64,000 nt of DNA from Pithys albifrons albifrons. Lineage: Eukaryota > Chordata > Aves > Passeriformes > Thamnophilidae. Each line of letters starts with the position of its first letter. Position 1 is the first letter of the stretch. The stretch is from the NCBI RefSeq assembly GCF_047495875.1, contig NC_092462.1, forward strand, positions 32,336,023 through 32,400,022, given 5' to 3'. The notes below the pieces were generated by a model. It worked only from the letters and a program-made list of their open reading frames with translations, did no database searches and was not told the DNA's origin. Shown in pieces: positions 37,801 to 51,057 of this stretch. The translations under genes were made by a program, and so were the position numbers.

Positions 37801-39146
37801 GCCAATTAAGCAGGGGTGGTTGTGGTTTTAGGTAAATATCCTACCTTAATAGTCTCAGTCTCTTTATCAAAGCACCTAACACATCCCATTCACTGTTTCA
37901 TTAAGTTGTTCTGCTCATCTGTCACTCTGAAAGTTTTGTAACTTCTTAACTCGTCACAAGGAGCACATATGAGGTATTGATTTGCAGGTGAAATTTGGAC
38001 ATTTTCGTCAGCAAGGCTCTAAGAAGGAAATCCAGTTGTTGTTGTGATTTCATTGCATATGTGCTGTTGAGTGATGGTAGTCCAATGACAGCATTCTATA
38101 AAAGACCACAGTGAAAATATGGCTGATACTCAGCAGAGCTTTTTTTCCCAGTAGCTATTTCAACCACTTCATTCAAAGTGACCTTTAAAAGTAGCAATTA
38201 CTGAATCCCAGTGTGCCTTCTCCTAACTCAAAACAGCCAGTGCTATTGTATTTCACTTGGTTTTTAGATAAACAAGGATAAATACACTAATACACTTCTA
38301 TAAGTTCAAAACACAACCCAAGAACTCAAGATGTGATTGTGGCACTCTTTACCAGAAGGCTGTGCTGCCACCCTTCTTCCAATCACTGACTTCCCAGTGC
38401 AGTAAATCTCCTTTGCCCAATTTGTGTATGGCTTTCAAATAATTAGCTTGAGCAGATATTTGTATTAATACACTTCTACAGTGCAATTGAGATCTCACAA
38501 AGCTATTGATTTATTCCTCTTACTTGAAGAGACAAACATTTCAGCTGTATTTGACTTTCTTTTGCTGTTTGTTGCTCACTCATTTAATTTCTCAGACTTT
38601 TTCCTCTTTTCCTCATTGCATTTTATGAGCATCTGTATTTCATTTATGTGTCCATGTTATCCTGCATGGTTCAGATTATTGTCTTCACTCTTTAATGAAC
38701 TTCTTTGTACAATGCATAGCAGAAATAAAAAAAATCAGTTTGCTCATTAGTTAGTGCTTGGTTTTGTTTTGATATTTCATTATACTGGGCATACATAAAT
38801 TAGAAAGAAATCCTATTGTCTGTATTAAGGAGATTCTTCTTTTATAAATGTAGTTGTAGATGTAGATGTTTTAGATGTTAGTATGTGTGACTTGGAAGAA
38901 AGCAGTGCCATGAACCTTTCTGTATCAGATAAAATGGAGTGTACAGTGTTTGCCTGTCTTTTTAATAGGTAAATGAGCATTCTTTTCTGAATTGTTCCTG
39001 CTACAAAATTGAAAATATTTATGTTTTCCTGTTGCCCAATTAGTGGTAACTGCAAAAAAAGCATTCAAAGCTGGTTTATGATATTTCTGTAGCAACCTGT
39101 TCATTGATAAAGGTCATCACTGAAAGCTGAACACAAATATAAAAAT

Positions 39147-39200
39147 GAATAGAATAGAATAGAATAGAATAGAATAGAATAGAATAGAATAGAATAGAAT
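39147..39200 (+). repeat. (AGAAT)n microsatellite
   Basis: About eleven uninterrupted AGAAT units. The repeat is attached to a CR1-like 3' end read in antisense and probably grew from the short terminal repeat of that element. Confidence 0.95.
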
Positions 39201-39260
39201 TATTTCAACTGAAAGCAACCTGCAGTGATCATCTAGTCCAACTGCCTGACCAAATGAGGA
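39201..39260 (-). mobile_element. Short CR1 3' tail, minus strand
   Basis: The sequence after the microsatellite (GCAACCTGCAGTGATCATCT, then AGTCCAACTGCCTGACC) is the antisense of the last bases of a CR1 element. Only this 3' terminal scrap remains, consistent with extreme 5' truncation on insertion. Confidence 0.7.
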
Positions 39261-41395
39261 AATAAATTAGTTCTTTTGCATTTCAATGTCAGATATAAAA
39301 CCTTTAAACTCAACCTTGGCAGAATTGTTAGAAAGTGAATTTATGAACTATTCAATGGAGCTAGAACACATACTGCTTTTTAATGGCTCTAACATTAAAT
39401 TAACAGAGGTTTATTGCACACAGAACATACTAGGGGAAGTTAACATATGTTGCTAAAAGTCAAAATTTCCTTATTTTATTAGAAGACCATTTATCTCTGG
39501 ATAAGTTCTGCTGGAACAATTAGTTCACCTAGGGTGTTGTTCCATGTCACAGGTGTTTTACTGTGTTTATTGCAAGAGATGGATGGGTTTTATAACTGCA
39601 GCCACTTAATGCTGCTCCTCAATTCTTTTCTCTTCCAGTATGTTATAGTTTGTGCTATCATCATGGATGCATACTTTTTGGTAGTTAGATCTCTGGGTTG
39701 TCTTCAGAGAGCATACTTATCCTGCTAATTAGTGATGAGTAGTGTGAAATTTCAAGGAGAGTTGAGTGGTTTTTTTACTGCCATAATTTCTTCCTTATTT
39801 ATAACATCAAGCAAATACAAGAAAATAGCTAAACGGATGCAGCTTTTGTTTTCAGAGATATCCTGAGTGAGGAGATTCAATCTCATGAGGAAGGCATAGT
39901 GAGGGCTACCAAGTCAGCAGATCTTGTTCATTTCCTCCTGTTTCTCTTATGGTCTGAGTAAAACCAGTTGTTTCTGGTGATGTTATTCATAAAAGCTCTT
40001 CAAGGGGTAGGATCAGGTCTCATCTCTAGTTTTCAATCAAATAGTGATATCATGCAGCATTGACAGTTATTAATTAATTAATTTCCCAGTAGTCCATAAG
40101 AAAGATACTGAACAGGAGCTAGTATAATTGGATATCTTAAAACGAAGAAATCAATATATTCATGCAGCTTTTTTTTTTTTTTAATCTGGCCAAAAGCCTT
40201 TTGAGAGTTAGTATTGTCTTCAATAAATGTTTAAAAAGGCAGAAATCTCAGAGGACATGAAGGAAATTGAAGGATGAGAAGAAAAAAAGCAGTGAACTGA
40301 GCTGTGATAAAGAAAAATTGTGGGTCTGTCAAAGTGACATTTGAATGGGAGAGAATAATGAAAAAAGAATTTAAACAGGGTAAAGGAGTCAATGGCAGCT
40401 AAGGCTGATTATGGAAATATTTATGAAATAAACTGGATCATTTTTTAGATATGTTCATGCATTTGCTTGCAAGAGATAATAGTGCTGATGCAAATGACTT
40501 ACACCTCTATAAGTAGTTTGTTTTATTTCTACATGGCCTCTTGGTTGCTAAATTATAATGACAGAAAGTCACCAGAGTAGTCATAACAGGGATGGAAAAG
40601 CCATTGTGAGACAGAATCTGAAATCAGAAACCATCACTGCACTGGTTCTGCAGAGAACATACAAATTCATTTACATGATTGTCAGCCTGCTAGGTGCTTA
40701 AAGTGCCTGGGGCAGGGACTGACGAACACATAGTGATTTTTGTTGCACTCAGTTTCATATACTCTTGTAGCTATTTACCTGTCACAGGTTCTTTTTAATT
40801 ATAGCAATGGTATTAATTGAACACCCAGCACAATAGCAGCAAGGTAATTGAAGATGTTTGAATTCCCTCTGAAAAACTAGAGGAGAGTCCAAAGCCTTGT
40901 TTTCTGTGTTAAACAAAACTTTCATTAGCACTTGACAAAGAGATTATGAAATCCTCCAGCTCTGGATGGAATGGCTGACACTGGCATGTGAGAGCAGGAG
41001 GCTGCCAAAAGCCTCTGCATGGTTTGGCACCTACAAAGTGGCTGTCAAGTTACTAAAGTTCCTAATCTGACAGTCACTAAAAATAGTTCAGGTGACTGCC
41101 TTCTACTGATGAAGAAATTGTGTCCCTCTGGATGTGTATGTTAGGAGGCAATGGAACAATTCACGAATTGCAGTTTATTTACTTCTAAGTTTAATAGGGT
41201 ATAGGAGAGCTATTAACAGTTTCTAGAAAAACACTGAAACATCTCAAGGAAAGGAAGACTATACAACGTGGAGCTTGAAAATAATGAATATATTTTGCTT
41301 GTGGAATGGCATTTATGGCATTATTTTAAAATTACTTCAGCTTAAGAGCACAGTTGCTCCTGTCTTGATAGTAACTAATGAACTTTTTTTTACAG

Positions 41396-41502
41396 GCAGC
41401 AATCAGCTGAAGACCTTGCAAGAGTACCTGCTAATTCTACGAGCAATATCTTGAATAGGCTATTGCTCAGCTATGATCCCAGGATAAGGCCTAATTTCAA
41501 AG
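41396..41502 (+). CDS. GLRB: Glycine receptor subunit beta, coding exon 2
   Basis: Residues 41-76 plus the first base of codon 77. It reads [18 protein letters not shown] and then [18 protein letters not shown], the start of the extracellular ligand-binding domain. Asn54 lies in an N-S-T sequon, the known N-glycosylation site of this subunit. The 107-nt length and 2/1 phases match the GLRB gene structure. The acceptor is TTTTTTTACAG and the donor GTTTGT. One visible difference from the mammalian sequence as I recall it is Leu for Val in the NRLL(V/L)SYDP segment. Confidence 0.95.
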
Positions 41503-43969
41503 GTTTGTCAGATATTTAAGCCTTTGTTTTAATCTTTGGAATTTAACTTTTTTCACACACAGAAAATTTATGTGGAGATAATATTCACAACCTCAGTTTG
41601 ATTTGTTTGGGGTTGTTTAAATGAAAATTTCCCTAAATAGTGTGAAACTGAAGAAGATATTTATTCTTTCGACCTGAAAGATAATATTTTAGGATTTCAG
41701 TATCATAATAGTATGTGAAGCTTTATTACTTTTATTTTATAGAAGACTTTTTAAAAGTAGGAATAGATTTTATAGAATAAGTTTTAAAAATATCTTTCTT
41801 TATACCTACATTTTAGACTTTTTGTAGTATCTCTTCTTTACACTATATTAAAACATCAAATTTCTCTATAGACATACTTTAAGATGACAGTATCACTCTG
41901 TGGAAACCATATAGTTATTAAATTCATTAAAGGTATTTCAGTTATAAAGCTTGCACTTTGGGAATTCAAATAGGCAATCCATTTAAACACATTCTCTGCC
42001 TTTAAAACATCTCCCTGGTAGTCAGTATTGTAGGATTCTTCCATTTAGGCAAGTTTGACTTCCTTACATATGCAGAAAAGGTTGGAATACATATTGCCTG
42101 CAAACTCTCTGATAACTCACACAGCTGTAAGTTACACTTTCCAGAAATTAGATTATTTTCCTTCTGAAAAAAGACATAGACAATTTTATTATATACAGAA
42201 TATGCAGTTTACATAAATTTGTCCTGTCGTTTTAAAACTTACATATAATTTTATGTGTACTAAGAACTGACAGATATTTTAAGATGAGTATTACTAGTGT
42301 GAAAAATTTTGAAATCTTTATTGTGCCTTTGAAGAGGCGATTTTCCGATGTTCTATTGAACTGTTTTATAAACATATTAAACTCAGTTCTCAGCAAGTGC
42401 ACTGCTTCTTATTCTCTTTAGACCATATTTCTATGTTTTCAGCACTGAGCCTTGTCACAAAGAATAAACATTCAGCCTCTTCCCTACCTGTTCTTCTGCA
42501 TAATCAACTTGTAATCATGAAGCATGTTGTGGATTTCTTTATATTTTTGATAACCCTGCGGCAGTCTGGTAAAAATCTAGATAGAAGGACAAAGGAGGAC
42601 ATGTAATGTTAACTCACAGGGAGGTGGAAGAAAAAGAACATTTTCTGACAAGTGGTTTGCCCATGTTAAAACATTCCTCACACATGAGTGATTTTCTTGG
42701 ACGGCACTTTCTGTTCAAATCTGGAAGAGAGATTACAGTCTTGGCTACTAGTGATGTGATGGGTGCCCTGTCACATACATCAGGCATTAAAAGAATTGTT
42801 ATGCTTATTGGATAACCAAAAGCATTATATTTAAGTAGTCTCATTTTAAAAACAAACAAAACAAAACAAACTGGCTTAATTGAAAAAAGTGAAATTTTAT
42901 TTTCATACATTTCTGGCAAACCACAAGAATGAGTTGGAATTTATATATTAAATGTACACCAAAGTATTTTTTGCAGACAAACCAAGCTATTAGAAGAGGC
43001 ATGTATTACTTTGTACTGTATTTGCTTACGCTCCAAAGCAGTCTTCATATATTCTTGTATCTCTTGTTGCTGAAAGTAGGAAGAAACCCACTGGATTATT
43101 TGTCACAGTGTAAATGAGATCAGATACCTGCATATAGGGACAAACTGACACTCACAACACATAGATAAAAGATAAAACTAGTGGGCCATAATTAGTTCTC
43201 ACAACCATCAGGCCACTTCTCTTCGCTTGGAGATAACTCCCTGTTAACACCATATTAAATGACTGCCAATCAGTTCCCCCAGGGTAACAGAGGGCAGATG
43301 TAGCAGCTGTCACACCATCCCTCTTCAGCTGCAGGAATCCTGGCTGTGGAAAAGAGAAAAAAATCCAGACCATCATAATATCTTCACAGCTGCTGTCTTC
43401 TAGAAATTTTTCTTGGCAAATTGGTAACCATTGTTAAATGGAGCAACTTTCCAGTGCTCTCACACCAAGGCTGGACAGCTGCAAAAGTTCAAAGCAATAA
43501 TTTTTACCTGCCTGTATTCATACTTTGCAGTTATGTACTTGCACAAAGAGATATCCTCTTAAAATATAAATAAATGTCTCATCATAAATTGGGATGATAG
43601 ATCATCATTTTAACCTTGACAGTTAAAAGTGTCTGCTTCTAGAAATATGAATTGTCTCTATCCATTACACAGTGTGCAAAAGTAATACTGGCTTGTGCAT
43701 TCTGTGATAACAGAAAATCATGAAATTCAAAAATTATTCATTTAGATTTATGGTCCATGAAATTCTTTAGGGTTAGCTCTCTAGACTAAGGATTTTTTTC
43801 CCTGTTTTCTTATCACTAGGTTGAAAAGAGGTTTTGTGATTTCTCTTGGCTTTGAAAACTGTCTATGACCCTATAAAAACATTTTACGTTCTGACACCAG
43901 TATAAAGGAGCTTTAAATGAAGGAACGTTTCCTGATTGTGCAGCTAACTACAATTTATTTTTTTTAAAG
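41503..43969 (+). other. GLRB intron 3
   Basis: About 2.5 kb of AT-rich DNA. No exon or recognisable repeat was found; overlapping frames near 42.6-42.9 kb lack coding signature. It ends with TTTTTTTTAAAG before the next exon. Confidence 0.7.
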
Positions 43970-44037
43970 GAATTCCAGTTGATGTTGCAGTTAACATCTT
44001 CATTAACAGCTTTGGTTCAATTCAAGAGACAACTATG
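43970..44037 (+). CDS. GLRB: Glycine receptor subunit beta, coding exon 3
   Basis: Sixty-eight nucleotides, residues 77-99, ending exactly on a codon boundary. It encodes [18 protein letters not shown] and then QETTM, the first beta strands of the ligand-binding domain, which are nearly invariant in Cys-loop receptors of this group. The donor is GTAAGA. The 68-nt size is characteristic of this exon across glycine and GABA-A receptor genes. Confidence 0.95.
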
Positions 44038-46000
44038 GTAAGACTGAAATTATTATAGCACATGTGGAGATTTTCTTATTAAATCAAGTCTCAGGCTGAG
44101 TATTATTAACTATAAAGTAGAAATAATTGTGGTGCTTGTAGACACTGAGAATTAAGTTAATGGTGTTAGTGATTGACTGACTCTGCTTAATGCCATAAAC
44201 CACTCTATATATGTCCACAGAGTAGTGTAACTTCTAGAATCTGATTTACATGAAAGGAAATCTATAGTTTCTAAGAAGCAAGAGATGCACTTATTTCCAT
44301 AAGTTATTAAGTTCACTGGAAGAAACCAGTTGGTAGTATGAATTAAACAGTCTTCCTGAGAGTTAATATATTGATTGCTTGGTGTATTACTCAAAAAAAT
44401 ACACTAGGACTGTATATGAAAGAAAAAGATGCATAAGGATGAAACATATAGGTCGTCTGTTTTATGTAGATCTGTAGATGGAAGTAAATGGTAGAGGAAT
44501 AGAAGAAGGAGTAGACAAGGAATAGGTCTCTTACTCATGTTTATTTACTGTGTGAGGGAGATAAACAGAGGAGTGAAGTTTCTAAAAATATGTTTCCAGT
44601 TTAGTCAGAAAATTTCAACATATCAATAACAGAACCAAGAAATCCTTGCTGAATTTTGACTTATTTTTTTTCTTCAGGAAATAAAGTAAATTTCAAAATA
44701 TGATTCACTTAAGCAAGACTCTTTCCAGTATCTTGGGACGTGAAGATCTTTTTTGTGATGGTGTTTCCAATAAATACTTTCCAAAAAAATGCCTAAAATG
44801 CATTTAACTGTGGATGTTCTGGCTGGATCAGGGTTTTACTTTTGTATAAAAAGGAGAGGAGTGCACCATGTTATGCCATTATATGGAAGCCACACCCAAG
44901 GCATGCACTCAGACTGGGAATTCTGACGTGTTACCTGATGACTTTGGTGATCTGTTGAGTCTAAAGCATTGAGGCAGTTCCCAAAAATCCAGCTGCTTTT
45001 TTTAATGCTGTGACTAAAGCAGTATTCTGACTCATAATAGCAGAGAAACACTAAACCCACTAAAAAAAATAAAACACATTCTGTTGATGTTGGAAGTGCC
45101 ACTTAAAATGCAGAACCAACATACATGTTACCTTAATGACATTTCAGTGGGACCTCGGAGCTGCTCGAAGTGGAGCATAGAAGGTAACTGAAACAGTGAA
45201 CAGCTTGGCTAGAAATTTCTGTTTCTTTACCTAGCAATAAGTAAAGATTCAGATTTGATTGCAAATGATAAAAAGTCAACTAATGGCATTACTGAGAAGT
45301 GGTATTAAAACAAAAAAATTGATTTTGCTGAAGATGCCCCAAGATCTACTTCTGAAAACAAAAAGAGGACTCAAGTTTAAAGAGGGGCAGGGAGGAAGAG
45401 CAGGAAAGTAGCAGTGAGATAAGTGTCTAAGATGTCAAGTATATTAGGCCAGGTGGCCCTTTGAAGTTTCTGAAATTTATTGCATGCTTTCAAAAGTGAC
45501 TTTTACAGAGGCTTTTTTACAATTCACCTAGATTCAAATAGTAACAAAACATGAATGTAAGGGGGTGTGCTTCCCTCACCCCCTCCAAAAAATTTAAGTA
45601 TGCCTGCCTGTGGCTTTCTGATAGGGTCACTCACATATTTACTGGGATGTTATGTAAGATAGGTCATATTCTCCTCCATATATCAGAACTTCAGACATGA
45701 TCCTGACTTTAATTTATGCTTTTATTTAGATTCTATGTCCTGCTGATCACCGTGATAGCTAGACATGTTTATGGGAAATCTGGATTACTTCTAGACGGCC
45801 TTAATATATCACAGGCAACACTGAAAAAATAAACAGTCAAACTGTTCTTTCATGTATCATGGGAAACATCTCCTGCTGTAGTGGGCATTTAGTCCTGCTC
45901 TCTTGGGGTTAGGTTGGTACTTGTCTTCGGATGGTCTGGGTAATGCATCAGACAGTAGAAGTGGGTCCCTTAGGCTAGGAAAAGACTTGGACCTCCAAAA

Positions 46001-46504
46001 TCATGGGAAAAGTATTTCCCAGAGCTGAGGCACCAAGTCTATGAAGGACCTCGGGGGACTCTTGCATTCAGAAAAGGAAACATTTGCAGGAGTATCAGAA
46101 CTGCTGAAAAGATTCCTTAGTGTTGGAGAAGAGAGTGGCTGTCTACATCTGCCCTGTCGCCTGGATTGGTGGGAATTATGAGGAATATTGATTTCTTGAC
46201 TGTCTCTTAAATTCCCAGAAGTGACTAAAGTGGTTGGAGTGATATCATTACTGATACAAAAATCTATGAAATTTCTGAATATTTCAGTAAATGAAGTATT
46301 GTGATGATTTTCATCTCTGTAGCCACTTCTGGTGCTAATATTTGAATTAATAAGTTTTTGCAAAATCTTTGTGGGTTTAAAAAGTTCTGCTATAGCCATA
46401 CCAAAGCAATGATTCCTTCTTTTGGGTGATGGTAGTATGGGGAAAAATAACCATGGGTGCCAGATGACTGGAAGTGAGGTGGAGGTAGAAGGCCTAACAA
46501 ACAA
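46001..46504 (-). pseudogene. Unidentified minus-strand reading frame, possible retrocopy
   Basis: A 167-codon open frame inside intron 4, rich in Ser, Pro and Asn with several SP/TP-type sites (SPKRR, LSSPTLRNLF, SSDTPANVSF, CKSPPRSF), as in nuclear or cell-cycle proteins. The frame opens with TTG just before FVRPS, next to a TTTGTTTGTTAG acceptor-like sequence, and an ATG occurs at MAIAELFKPTKI. After the TGA, protein-like pieces continue in other frames, and an AATAAA on the same strand lies near 45730. Together this could be a decayed processed retrocopy, but I do not recognise the parent and no poly(A) tail is clear. Chance cannot be excluded. Confidence 0.3.
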
Positions 46505-49500
46505 ATGAGTAGAGTGCTAGTGAGAAAGGCATTGTGTGCTGTCCTGGTTCCATGATAATTGAATTCTTAGCTAGGCAGTTGGTTCATCCTCAGTAAAGAA
46601 GAGTAGATATTACCTCCCATGAAGGTAGAATCTGCTCAGTTTTAAGAGAGAAGGGAGATTTTTTATAGAAAAGCATTGAAATATTTGAAGTTATATTGGT
46701 TTAAAGCAGGATAGTACCCACAGTGTGGATCCTATGCTCAGAAGCCTGTATTGCTTTAAACAAGCTCTTGTGAAGAATCTGAAGGGCAAATCTGATGGAA
46801 AATCTAGAAAGGGTAGTGTTCATGTTCTGTTACTGAATACTCAAAAGAATTGCAATATTTCCACAGTTGTGAAGCAAGCTATCTACAAAAAAACTAAACA
46901 AAAAGATTAGTTAACTACAAAGAGAATCAGAATTTGTACAGATAAAATGGAGAAGAGCTTATGCCAGAGCTACCTTCCAGTAAGCTCTCTTTATCTTGAA
47001 TCCTGTAACTTGTTTCCTTCTAGATCGTTAGACCACTTGCTAACTTTGCATCTGATTTTGCACACATGTTTTCATACTGCAGATTTATGGGTTAATGTGA
47101 TTATGTCACATTTAAAAACTGTTTTAAACTGGATGATCAGTCAAGGATTCCTAGGGATATAGAGTTTCTCATATAAATGCCCACAGGATTATAATATTTT
47201 AGCTGTGATGGTGATCTGTCTCTCTGTCTACAGAATCTATATTCAGGGTTTTTACTTGCAGTGTGACCTTTCTTTACTGGCCTAAATGACAAATCACCAC
47301 TTCTTCCTTCTCCTTTATTTTAAAAATTGCAGAAAGATCCTTCTAGTATTCATGTATATAAACAAAAATTAAGTTTCCTTACTTCAATCTTAAAAATGAG
47401 ATTTGCTACTTTATAAAAGAAATCTATTTTTATCAAAAAAAAATCACTGTTATGCTTCCTTTCTTTGCATGACTGCAGTTTATGTAGAAAGGCTTTCATG
47501 ATTTTCTATGCGTTCCATTTTGCAGAGATGCATAGGCTATGCCTGTTTTCTGGCCTGAGGAGGTTTTCTGGCCACATTACCACTATTTAGTAGGCTGCAT
47601 TTGAAATATTTCCTAGAATGCCTCCCCTTTCAGCTTCCTTGAAAACAACTTGCCTTCTGTTGGAGTTACATGGGAAAACAAAGCCCTGTAGAATACTTCT
47701 GTGGTTTTTTCTACCTGACTCGTCCTCCCAGCTCTAATGCTGATGAATATCTCTTCCACCCTCTGCCCCTAGTTTCAGGCTTTTCTGTTGCTAGTTGGCT
47801 CTCCTTTATTATAAAATGCCAATCACACTGCAATATTCAAAAAATGTTTGTTGAATGTACAGCAGGAAGACCATGTGTTTCATACAGACTGCTTCTTCAG
47901 CCCCTGTTGAATCTAATTGTACTGAATCTTAAAATTCATCATGTAAATTTGAGAAGAATGGTTGCAGACTTCTTTCAAAATAGATTTATATCAGATCATG
48001 ATCTGCACTGCTGCCAGATGCTGTACTAGTTCATGTTCATGTAAGAAGCAACCCTTCTGCACATTTTTGTCTGGTTAGCCACAGTTTGTGATGTCTTTTT
48101 GCTTCCTTCTACATTTTCTGTGTTGCCTCGAGAATGTGATGGTCTTCATCTCCAGGTACTCCTGTTCCAAGTCTTGAGTCCAGGCCCGAAACTACCTATT
48201 TTAGACTAATGGGATTTTTTCTTCCATTGAGTTAAATGGGAACAGAATCAAGTTCTATAAATGTCACAACATCCCATTGTTTGGTGTATTTAAGTTCATT
48301 TTTAATAGAGCAATGAAAGAAATAAAATATCATCCACCTGATCTTAGTTTCAGTTCTTATTTTGCTAGTGTATTCTGCTTTTCAATGATGTAAACATCTC
48401 CTTCTACTGAACGGGTGAGCTGAAGGCAAGTGTTGGGCATTACTTATCATTTGCCTGTGGATTTGAGAAGGCATCTTATTTTGTTAAAATTAGGGTAATG
48501 CACTTGTTTATGGGAAGGTTGACTTTGGTGCAATGAATAGTGTAATGCTTGTGAGCATGAATAGTATGCAGTATTTATCTTGTATGGTTTAGAGTAATAT
48601 TTTTCAGAGACACAAACAGTGCATATGGAATGGGCACTTTGCAAGAAGCAAGTAAAGAAAATTTTCAATTATATACATATAATTGAAAAGATGCTTTATG
48701 AGATAATGACCTGAATTCCCTCTGGTTCTGTAGCTTCTCTGTGAGAGCCTTCCAGTACAAATTCACTTCATATTAACAATGATTTTTTGTTTCTTCTTTA
48801 CTTTGGCAAGATAGTGTAGGTCTTTATATAAATAAGAGTCAGACAATGTATCCTTTTCTCAAAATGGGCTACCAACAAGTAACAAGTACCTAGTTTTGAT
48901 GCTTCACTTTTCCTTACAATGCAGTAAGGAAAAATATTACACAGTATAGTTTAATAACATATCTGGTCTGATTTGACTGGTGAACTAGACATGGAAAAAA
49001 ATGGGACTGTATTTTAATTTACAAGGTAAATCAACAGAGTAAATTATTATGCATGAGGTCTCAGCCAAGTGAACTCCTTCCTGTTGAAGTTAGCATGACT
49101 GTCTTTGGAATGTAAATGCAGTAAATGCAACAGAATGTAACTCATGTATCAACAAATAAGGTGTAAAGGACATTTAGATGTAAGATAAACAACTTCATAA
49201 AATTAGTTTGTATGCAGAATACCTTGACAAACCAAAAATGATATGTAAGAACCTTCACTCACAGATTTCTAGCATTTTGCGATAATTGTAAAGCAGTAGC
49301 AGTATTTTCACTACTGTGGAAGACACAGTCCTTATCTCAGGAGGCTTTGTACCTAATAGACAATTATGAAAAAACAAAGCACACCATAGAAGGCAACTAG
49401 GAAGACTGGAGATAGAAATTATCTTATAGATAGTGGTTTGATTTTTTTGTTTTGGGTTTTTAACTTTATTTCAACAATACCCTTATTCTTTTTCTGTATG

Positions 49501-49999
49501 TGACCTGCCTATTTTACATATCCATAAAAAAGAGGTACTGGCTTAAATGCAAATGTAAAAAGCAAGAATACTTAGAGATAAGACTGAAAAAACATAACTG
49601 ACATGCTGGGTCAGATTTTTCCTTTGGATCCACACAGCTTTCACTAAGGGTATGCAGGGTATTGTTTTGCCTTGAGACACATGCTCTTCCAATGCCCAAA
49701 AGAAAAAAATAGGTTCTCATCAAGCATGGCTCTACTACTGTCCATCCTTCAGCAAGAGTCCTGTTGAATCCAAAAGAAGGTCTCCTCTGTAAAGCCTTTT
49801 TTCTCTTTGAGTCTGATTCTGTTTCTCCTTTCATACCTGCTACCTCAGTACTCATGTTGCAAGTTGGCATCAGTTTTCCTGTTACTAAAATAGTTTCAGA
49901 TCACTGTTAGAAGGTCTGAGGCTGTATTTTGGGTGTGTAGTGTAAAATCTGTTATCTGCCTGGTCTGTTTTCTGCCTTTATAGTGTGATATTTTGCCAT

Positions 50000-50160
50000 C
50001 AGTGGGCCACTTAACCAAATGGAGAATAAACTGGAATTGGCACTCACAGTTGTCGTGACACCTGAATTCTCCACAGACACAGTTGCAATGCGCCTTTCGT
50101 GAGGCTTTAAGCGGCTTCTACCTCTATCATTAAATAAAACACTTGACTGCATTTAATTTG
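50000..50160. other. CpG-retaining patch in intron 4, possible LTR remnant
   Basis: Around 50045-50115 five CpGs (GTCGTGAC, ATGCGCC, TTCGTGAG, AAGCGGC and neighbours) cluster in an otherwise CpG-poor intron. The patch is bracketed by AATAAA-type motifs (GAATAAACTGG at about 50023 and TTAAATAAAACAC at about 50131). The pattern of polyadenylation signal, CpG-rich body and second AT-rich edge is LTR-like, but no inverted termini or target duplication were found. A 66-codon minus-strand frame crosses it. Confidence 0.3.
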
Positions 50161-51057
50161 GGGGTTTTCTTTTCTGGTAGTTTATTTCATGGTCCTCTTC
50201 GTCACAGGGTACAGCTACTTGAGGAATTGTGGCAAGAAGCAGAACAGAAGAACTAAGGGCCCACTGTGTTTACATTAATACTTTTATCGTCTTCTGCACA
50301 AGGGTGTGCTAACTAGAAGAAGAGCTTTACACAGGACTATATTTCCACACAGTTACACACAATTCTGAAACTTACACACACCATCCAAACTATCTAACAA
50401 CGCACAGCTATAGCTAAATATTAATATACATTTCATAAAATTGCTGGATCTAAGCAGTTTCTATATAACTTTTTCTAACTTTATAGAAAGGCTCTTTAGA
50501 TGTATTCTTCTGCAGAGCTTCTGCAGGCTTCTTCTCTTGCTTCTACATCAGCTCAAGGTCTCTAGACAAATTCCATTCTTATCTTAGAAGTTGGCACCTG
50601 CAAATTTGCTTTTGATTCATTAGCCTGAAAATATATGTGTTCCAATAACAGGATATCTTGACAGAAGTGATATTGTGCCTGCTGCCTGCAGCCATTTAGT
50701 GTAGTCAAGCTGTGGCCTCTCTCTGCCCTGCTGCTTGCTTTTCTCGGTGCCTGGTTAACAGGGGGCTATTCTTGAGGAGATGCAAAAATGATTCGAGCAG
50801 CAATTTGGTCATTTGATCCTTTGTTTAAAGAAAGTTACTATATTCAAAACATGAGTGAGACATTACCTATTTGAAGTAAAGTCTATTAAACATAACACTC
50901 ATTAATGTCATTTGAGTAGTGATTGCTGTCTTTCTGATAGAAAAATCAGGACATAAATTGTTCTTCTCTTCAGGGTCTGATAGAACAGTATTATTTCTCT
51001 GTGGTTTTTTTTTCTAGACTTTTGGCTAGTCTAACATTTATTTCTTCTTCCCATCAG

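Larger units (their letters stand above)
30243..41395 (+). other. GLRB intron 2
   Basis: This is the longest complete intron, about 11.2 kb and AT-rich. It contains the cryptic exon candidate at 34767-34865 and a CR1 tail with an (AGAAT)n run at 39147-39260. A faint resemblance to an ancient MIR-like SINE near 31540-31610 is too weak to call. Elsewhere I see no exon or repeat. It ends in a T-rich acceptor with AG at 41394-41395. Confidence 0.75.
44038..51057 (+). other. GLRB intron 4
   Basis: About 7.0 kb, AT-rich. It holds the minus-strand reading frame at 46001-46504 and a CpG-retaining patch near 50045-50115, each listed separately. I see no recognisable repeat or exon in the rest. Confidence 0.7.

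Noticed and set aside
47670..48029. 119-codon + frame in intron 4, in the gene's orientation
   Set aside because: No acceptor/donor pair that fits GLRB phases and no resemblance to the receptor; the normal junction 44037 to 51058 already joins in phase.
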